A DNA stretch of 64,000 bases, from NCBI GenBank assembly GCA_032433595.1, contig JASWJB010000072.1, positions 1 through 64,000 of the forward strand. Direction: 5' to 3'. This document shows positions 59,851 to 64,000 of the stretch, piece by piece (position 1 is the stretch's first letter; every line of letters begins with the position of its first letter). Source of the DNA: Conoideocrella luteorostrata. Its lineage: Eukaryota; Ascomycota; Sordariomycetes; Hypocreales; Clavicipitaceae. The notes below the pieces were generated by a model. That model was given only the letters and a program-made list of their open reading frames with translations. It had not been told where the DNA came from and ran no database searches. A program made the translations under genes and the position numbers.

Positions 59851-62278
59851 ATGCCTTCACTTAACGAAACTGCCACCACTACCGCCATTGTCAACGGCAA
59901 GGCGGCGACTTGGAGACTCGCTCAGCCCGACTCACCCGAGCCAGCCGAGTCAGCTGAGTTACCTCGCGACGGCAGTACATTTTATTCTGAATCCATCATT
60001 GGAACAGATGGGCGAACTCCCGTTAATGAAGCAGACATTAGGGATGGCGGCAAATATCGTTGTGAGTATCAGAGCCATAGTACTTGGGGAAACTCCAGAA
60101 AGCACATGCTCATATCATCCCAGCCATTGTCAAGATCCTGTCTTGCTTCAACGATGGCGGTGAGTCTGTCTGGATGATGGGCACTGGATGGCTCATCCGC
60201 CCCGACCTACTCGTCACAGCCGGTCACGTCGTCTACGACTGGGGACATGGTTACCGTGCCGCAACACAGATCAAATGCTACATCGGCTATAAGGGCCGTG
60301 AGTCTGTCGAGACTGACATTTGTCAGGCTAGATATGGCCAAACTATCGTCACCACGGCTGAATGGATCCAGACAACTGAAAGTCGCCCCCGTGATGTGGC
60401 CTTTATCAAGGTCACTAAACCCTTCACAGGCAACCTGCGCCTTTTCAACTATGTCGACACGCCATCTAAGGACTCTGCCACGCTTGGTGTGGTAGGCTAT
60501 CCTGGAGACATGTCCTATAACAATGAGAAAGGTGGGGAGATGTACGAGCAGTTCAAGATGACTGAGTACAACCTTAATACCAGCGACCGCCATATGATTA
60601 GGTATAAGCTTTCCACGTTTGGCGGTAAGTTTTCTATCATGGAAGGAAGAGACGAAGAGTAGACACTGTTGCTAAGAAAATAAATATTTATGCGGTATTA
60701 GGTCAGTCAGGCGCTCCTATTATCCGCAAACAACCTGGACCAATGACGTCTATTGGTACTCATTGCTATGGCGGTGGCGGCAAGGATAGCAACTCTGGTA
60801 ACGCCATTGGCGGTCAGTGGGGAAATGATTATACCAGCTTCATCAAACTCTTTGCCTTGGACCAGTCGACCTTCGGCACGCCAACCAGCATCGAATATAT
60901 GGATCCAAACAACACTGGCGGAATCATCAACAGAAGCGGTACTGAACAGGAGGGGTTTAGGGACGTTTTCAAGAGCATCGCACGCATAGGATCCTCCACT
61001 GCCCCTCTTGTGGGCAGCTTGCTTGGGGGGCCTATTGGCGGCATTATCGGAACTGTTGCTGGAGGGTTCCTTGGATCTTTGTCTGAAGTAGCGGCTGCTG
61101 CAGCCGAGAGCACATTTGAAGACACTGGTGCGGCAGAGCGAGCTATTCTCGCCGAGGCTTGTCTCCAGACAATCCTCCAACTACCCAGCGATCACCCTGC
61201 TACCAAGAACATCATCGATCATATGCAGCGCAACTATACTGCCAATGCGCCCAACGTAGACGTCTTAGCACAGGTCATCACTCCCCAGATTACCGAGGCA
61301 GCTCTCGAGATCACTGCCGCGCGCTATATCAAGGCTGTCAGCCGAGCCGCTCGCCCAGAAAGCACGGAATCTGTTCAAGGGTACAGTGATCTTCTTGTTT
61401 CGAAACCCGAGAGTGCTGTTGGTGAGGGAGAGGCTTTCGCGGAGGGTCTTTTCAGCCCAACTCGCCAACTGACCGGTGAAGAGGCAAGCGAAATCTTCTC
61501 CTGGCTGGGACCTGTTCTCAAGAAAGCTGTTAGCGTGGGCAGGCCACTTTTGTCGAAGGCTGCCAAGGCAATCATCACTGATGTCGCGCCGAAGCTTCTT
61601 GGCCAAATTGTTGGTACCATTGAAGGAGGCACAGGGTCTGCCGAATCTGTCATGCAAAACCCCATCATGATGAGCAGGAAGCAGCCCCAGGTGCGCCTGC
61701 TGCTGAAGCGCGCGCTCATCGCTGATGCCGCACTTCAGGCTCTCCAGGCCCTACCAGCAGACCAGCTGAGGAGCGTCCAGACGAAACCCGAGCCTGCCGG
61801 GAGCCAAGCTGAGGGTATATTCGACAGCATTAAGAAGGTTGTCCAAAAGATTGGCCCCGCCGTCCTCGACACGACTAAACAGGCCATCAAGACTGTCGCG
61901 CCTATCCTCCTCAACGCAGCCGCCAAACAGCTCAAGGACATTATTAACCCCGGAGGAGTCAGTGGAGGGGGAGTCGCTCCTGTTGATCCGCCTATTGGCC
62001 CTGTACATTCGGGGTCCGTGCTGGATGACTTGCTCAGCGGCAGTTCCAATCCAATCCAGGTGAGCAATAATGTCCAACTCCACAGCAGGATGCTAGTAGC
62101 GCCCCCGGTTGTCTTCCACGAAAGAGTCAGACAACAGCCGGTGCTTATTCCCGACCTCACTGCAGAGCTGTCAAGACGGGACGAGGAGTGGGAGACGTCC
62201 ACAGAGCACCGCAAGTCGTGGGACAGCAATGACGACTTTATGCCTATTCTGGAAGGGCCACCACCGGAAGACTTTTAG
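59851..62278 (+). CDS. V8/trypsin-like serine protease fused to a repeated glycine-zipper helical region
   Basis: Three exons (59851-60061, 60124-60624, 60702-62278) with introns of 62 and 77 nt give 762 residues. Residues 1-50 are Thr/Ala/Pro-rich with no signal peptide. The protease domain runs from about 52 to 295 (IIGTDGRTPV onward) and has a complete triad: His105 in TAGHVV, Asp161 in RDVAFIKV, Ser240 in GQSGAP. This is the S1 family, closest in feel to V8/Glu-specific endopeptidases. The other 460 residues are unusual. A glycine-zipper hydrophobic stretch lies at 337-364 (LLGGPIGGIIGTVAGG), and about 2.5 copies of an amphipathic module begin near 322, 501 and 608. The first two end in an 'ERAILAEACLQTILQLPSD'-like helix. 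An acidic tail ends in PPPEDF. The intron-1 acceptor at 60123 gives KYRSIVKI, which matches the family; the nearer AG at 60098 breaks the frame. A cytosolic, self-processed membrane-active protein is one possibility (inference). Confidence 0.85.
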
Positions 62279-63627
62279 AAGAGATTCGACTGACTGGGTG
62301 GTTGCATAGGTGAAATAAATCTAAATCAGAACGCAAAGTCTATCAATGGAAGTGTCGCAGGATCCTTGAGTGGAATTATAGGCAAGAGGCTGTCCATCCT
62401 GTCCACAGGGGCAGCCGCCACAGGGCAGACGGAAGAGAAGGGTTCTGTATCAGGGTCAATATTGGGCCGAAGCCAATTCAACATTGTCTTTTTCTTTGAG
62501 TATTCTTGCATTTTTCGTTGTTGTTTATTTCCGCAACGTATTTCCTTTGATTAGTATTACTACTTTATCTTATCAACTAAGAATGAAGCACTGTTTCGCT
62601 GCTCACCCCGTTATCGTTGTAACATGCCCAGAATCGTCGGATGTCTACGCAAAGTCCAAAGCTATTGACTTCTCGTTTCAGATGCTGTGCATCCACAAGA
62701 CTTCCGAGCCTATAAATTCTGCGAACAACTATGTTATACACTCTCAATGGCGTTCTATCGTTCATCAAGGAAATCTTTCCCGAGATATTGTTCGTCGACG
62801 CAGATCGAAATAAACTTAGTGCAAGATTTCCTCAAGCAAGTTGAAGCGATATTGTTCTACAAACCCTGTCCAGTACCAATGCAAGAACTGTAATGAAGGG
62901 CACCAAAATTGCTGAATATGTCGTCGTCGTTGACCTCATCATCGCTGGCTGTACTGCCAGGAGATAATGCGATTGTCATCGTAGACGCCCTGGAAGAGTC
63001 AGACGAAGGCGAGTGACTCTCGGTCGTAACTGCGAGTTGTTCTCGATAGATGCTATGTTGCAAAAGTAGTAAATTTGCAGTCACTATACGTAAGAAATAA
63101 GGAGTAAGAATAAAGAGTTTGGATTCAATATTGCGCGGCTAATGCAGGCTTTATTTATAGTCGAAAAGGCTAGCTGTGGAAGCCGGTAGCTAGTTGAGCC
63201 CGTCCGCCGCCAGCTCACAATTGTGATGCTTACTTGTTGAGAGTAGAGTGGCATCTTCGGAAATAGCTGATGCCTCGTATTAGCTAGATTAGTACAATAG
63301 TGGAAGAAGGTGGCACAATGCCCTTTAGAGGGCATTAACAAGTCAGATTATCACTATTAATATTACTGCTTAGGCTCTTTATTACACTTAAATTTATCTA
63401 TTCCTACTCATTACCACTATTATAAATTGCTCCTTTTTACTTATATAGAAAGGCATATAACGCAACATTTCTTCGTGGGCGTAATCCTGTGCTTCCTGCA
63501 ATAAGTGTACAAATGTACTGATGACCTGATAAACCATTATGAGCAAGCATGGCAATGTATCATTTAGTGTCAGTATGGCCCTTATCAATCCGCAACGATT
63601 GTTGCGGAGTCTGCTAGTTCTACATGT
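62279..63627. other. Intergenic
   Basis: AT-rich sequence after the protease-fusion stop. Short minus-strand frames (62857-63084) are low in complexity and not supported as genes. Confidence 0.45.
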
Positions 63628-63937
63628 CTATGGATCTGGTAGAGCCACAGTCATTGGGTCAACCACCCTCAATGCGGCATTGTAGGCTTCTTCCTCCTGC
63701 TCAGTGCTTCGCATCTGTACATGCTTCAACATGGTCTGACAATAATCAGCGCATGGCAGCCGATACACAGACCCTCCGGTCAGAAGGGATATGCTGTCAA
63801 GCTTGATCTTGTCAAAGTTTGTCCCAAAGGCATTCCGCTCGGCCGCTCCTTGACCTATTCTTCGCGTTTCGAGTGCCCATCCGCGAATGCGGGGCCCGTC
63901 AGCGGCTGTGATTATGCTTGTAGGATAGAATAACTCC
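63628..63937 (-). CDS. Probable terminal exon of a gene entering from beyond the right edge
   Basis: About 103 codons follow a TACAG acceptor and end in TAG. The sequence has balanced, coding-like composition and codon use (for example GWALETRRIGQGAAERNAF, then LDSISLLTGGSVYRLPC and EEEAYNAALRVVDPMTVALP). There is no ATG at its head, and a stop codon sits just before the acceptor, so earlier exons must lie at higher coordinates, mostly outside the window. I do not recognise the family. A pseudogene fragment cannot be excluded. Confidence 0.42.
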
Positions 63938-64000
63938 CTGTACAATTAGACGCCATTACCATTAGTTAGCGCTATTTCTTATTATTTGTTCGCTCTCACA

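Noticed and set aside
60062..60098. 37-nt intron in the protease-fusion gene
   Set aside because: It is too short for a fungal intron and breaks the frame. The acceptor at 60123 gives a 62-nt intron and the family-like KYRSIVKI.

Overview
This window is nuclear DNA of a filamentous ascomycete (Pezizomycotina). The evidence is short GT-AG introns of 56-299 nt, family matches typical of Sordariomycetes, and a nuclear tRNA-Tyr with a 15-nt intron. The protein repertoire (rlmA-type MADS factor with huge polyQ, ascomycete laccase ending in DSGV, soluble fumarate reductase with a cytochrome b5 tail, Zn2Cys6 factor) suggests Hypocreales, possibly a Metarhizium/Pochonia-like relative. That placement is inference; no marker gene here fixes the species.

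Layout. From 1 to 31.8 kb lies mostly conserved housekeeping sequence: a truncated MITE copy (286-565), an LMBD1-type lysosomal membrane protein (962-2746, +), an ANCHR-like B-box zinc-finger protein (2959-4039, -), a Zn2Cys6 transcription factor (4444-6771, -), a Gly/Ser-rich GPI-anchored surface protein (9108-10037, +), TAF1 of TFIID (10923-14915, +), a gene-poor 6.5 kb, the MADS-box factor rlmA/RLM1 (21489-23716, +), a fasciclin-domain secreted protein (24603-25343, -) and fumarate reductase (29370-31778, +). From 31.8 to 39.7 kb is gene-poor sequence with a complete MITE (36425-36670) and many copies of an ACGGAGTA motif. A high-affinity-type sugar transporter (39773-41852, +) and tRNA-Tyr(GUA) (42950-43039, +) follow.

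From about 44 kb to the end the window looks accessory. It holds decayed dispersed repeats, a BTB/POZ gene fragment, a small ORF followed in the same frame by a secreted Cys-rich ORF after a single UGA, a laccase (51946-53676, -) lying between two inverted 457-bp repeats, and a 762-residue fusion (59851-62278, +) of a V8/trypsin-like serine protease to a repeated, glycine-zipper-containing helical region. A probable last exon of a minus-strand gene that enters from beyond the right edge lies at 63628-63937.

The protease fusion is the strongest candidate for an undescribed system. It keeps a complete His-Asp-Ser triad, has no visible signal peptide, and carries two and a half copies of an internal module that I do not recognise. 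The UGA-separated ORF pair at 50816-51481 is the second candidate. Splice sites were chosen by eye from frame continuity and family conservation, and no database search was possible.
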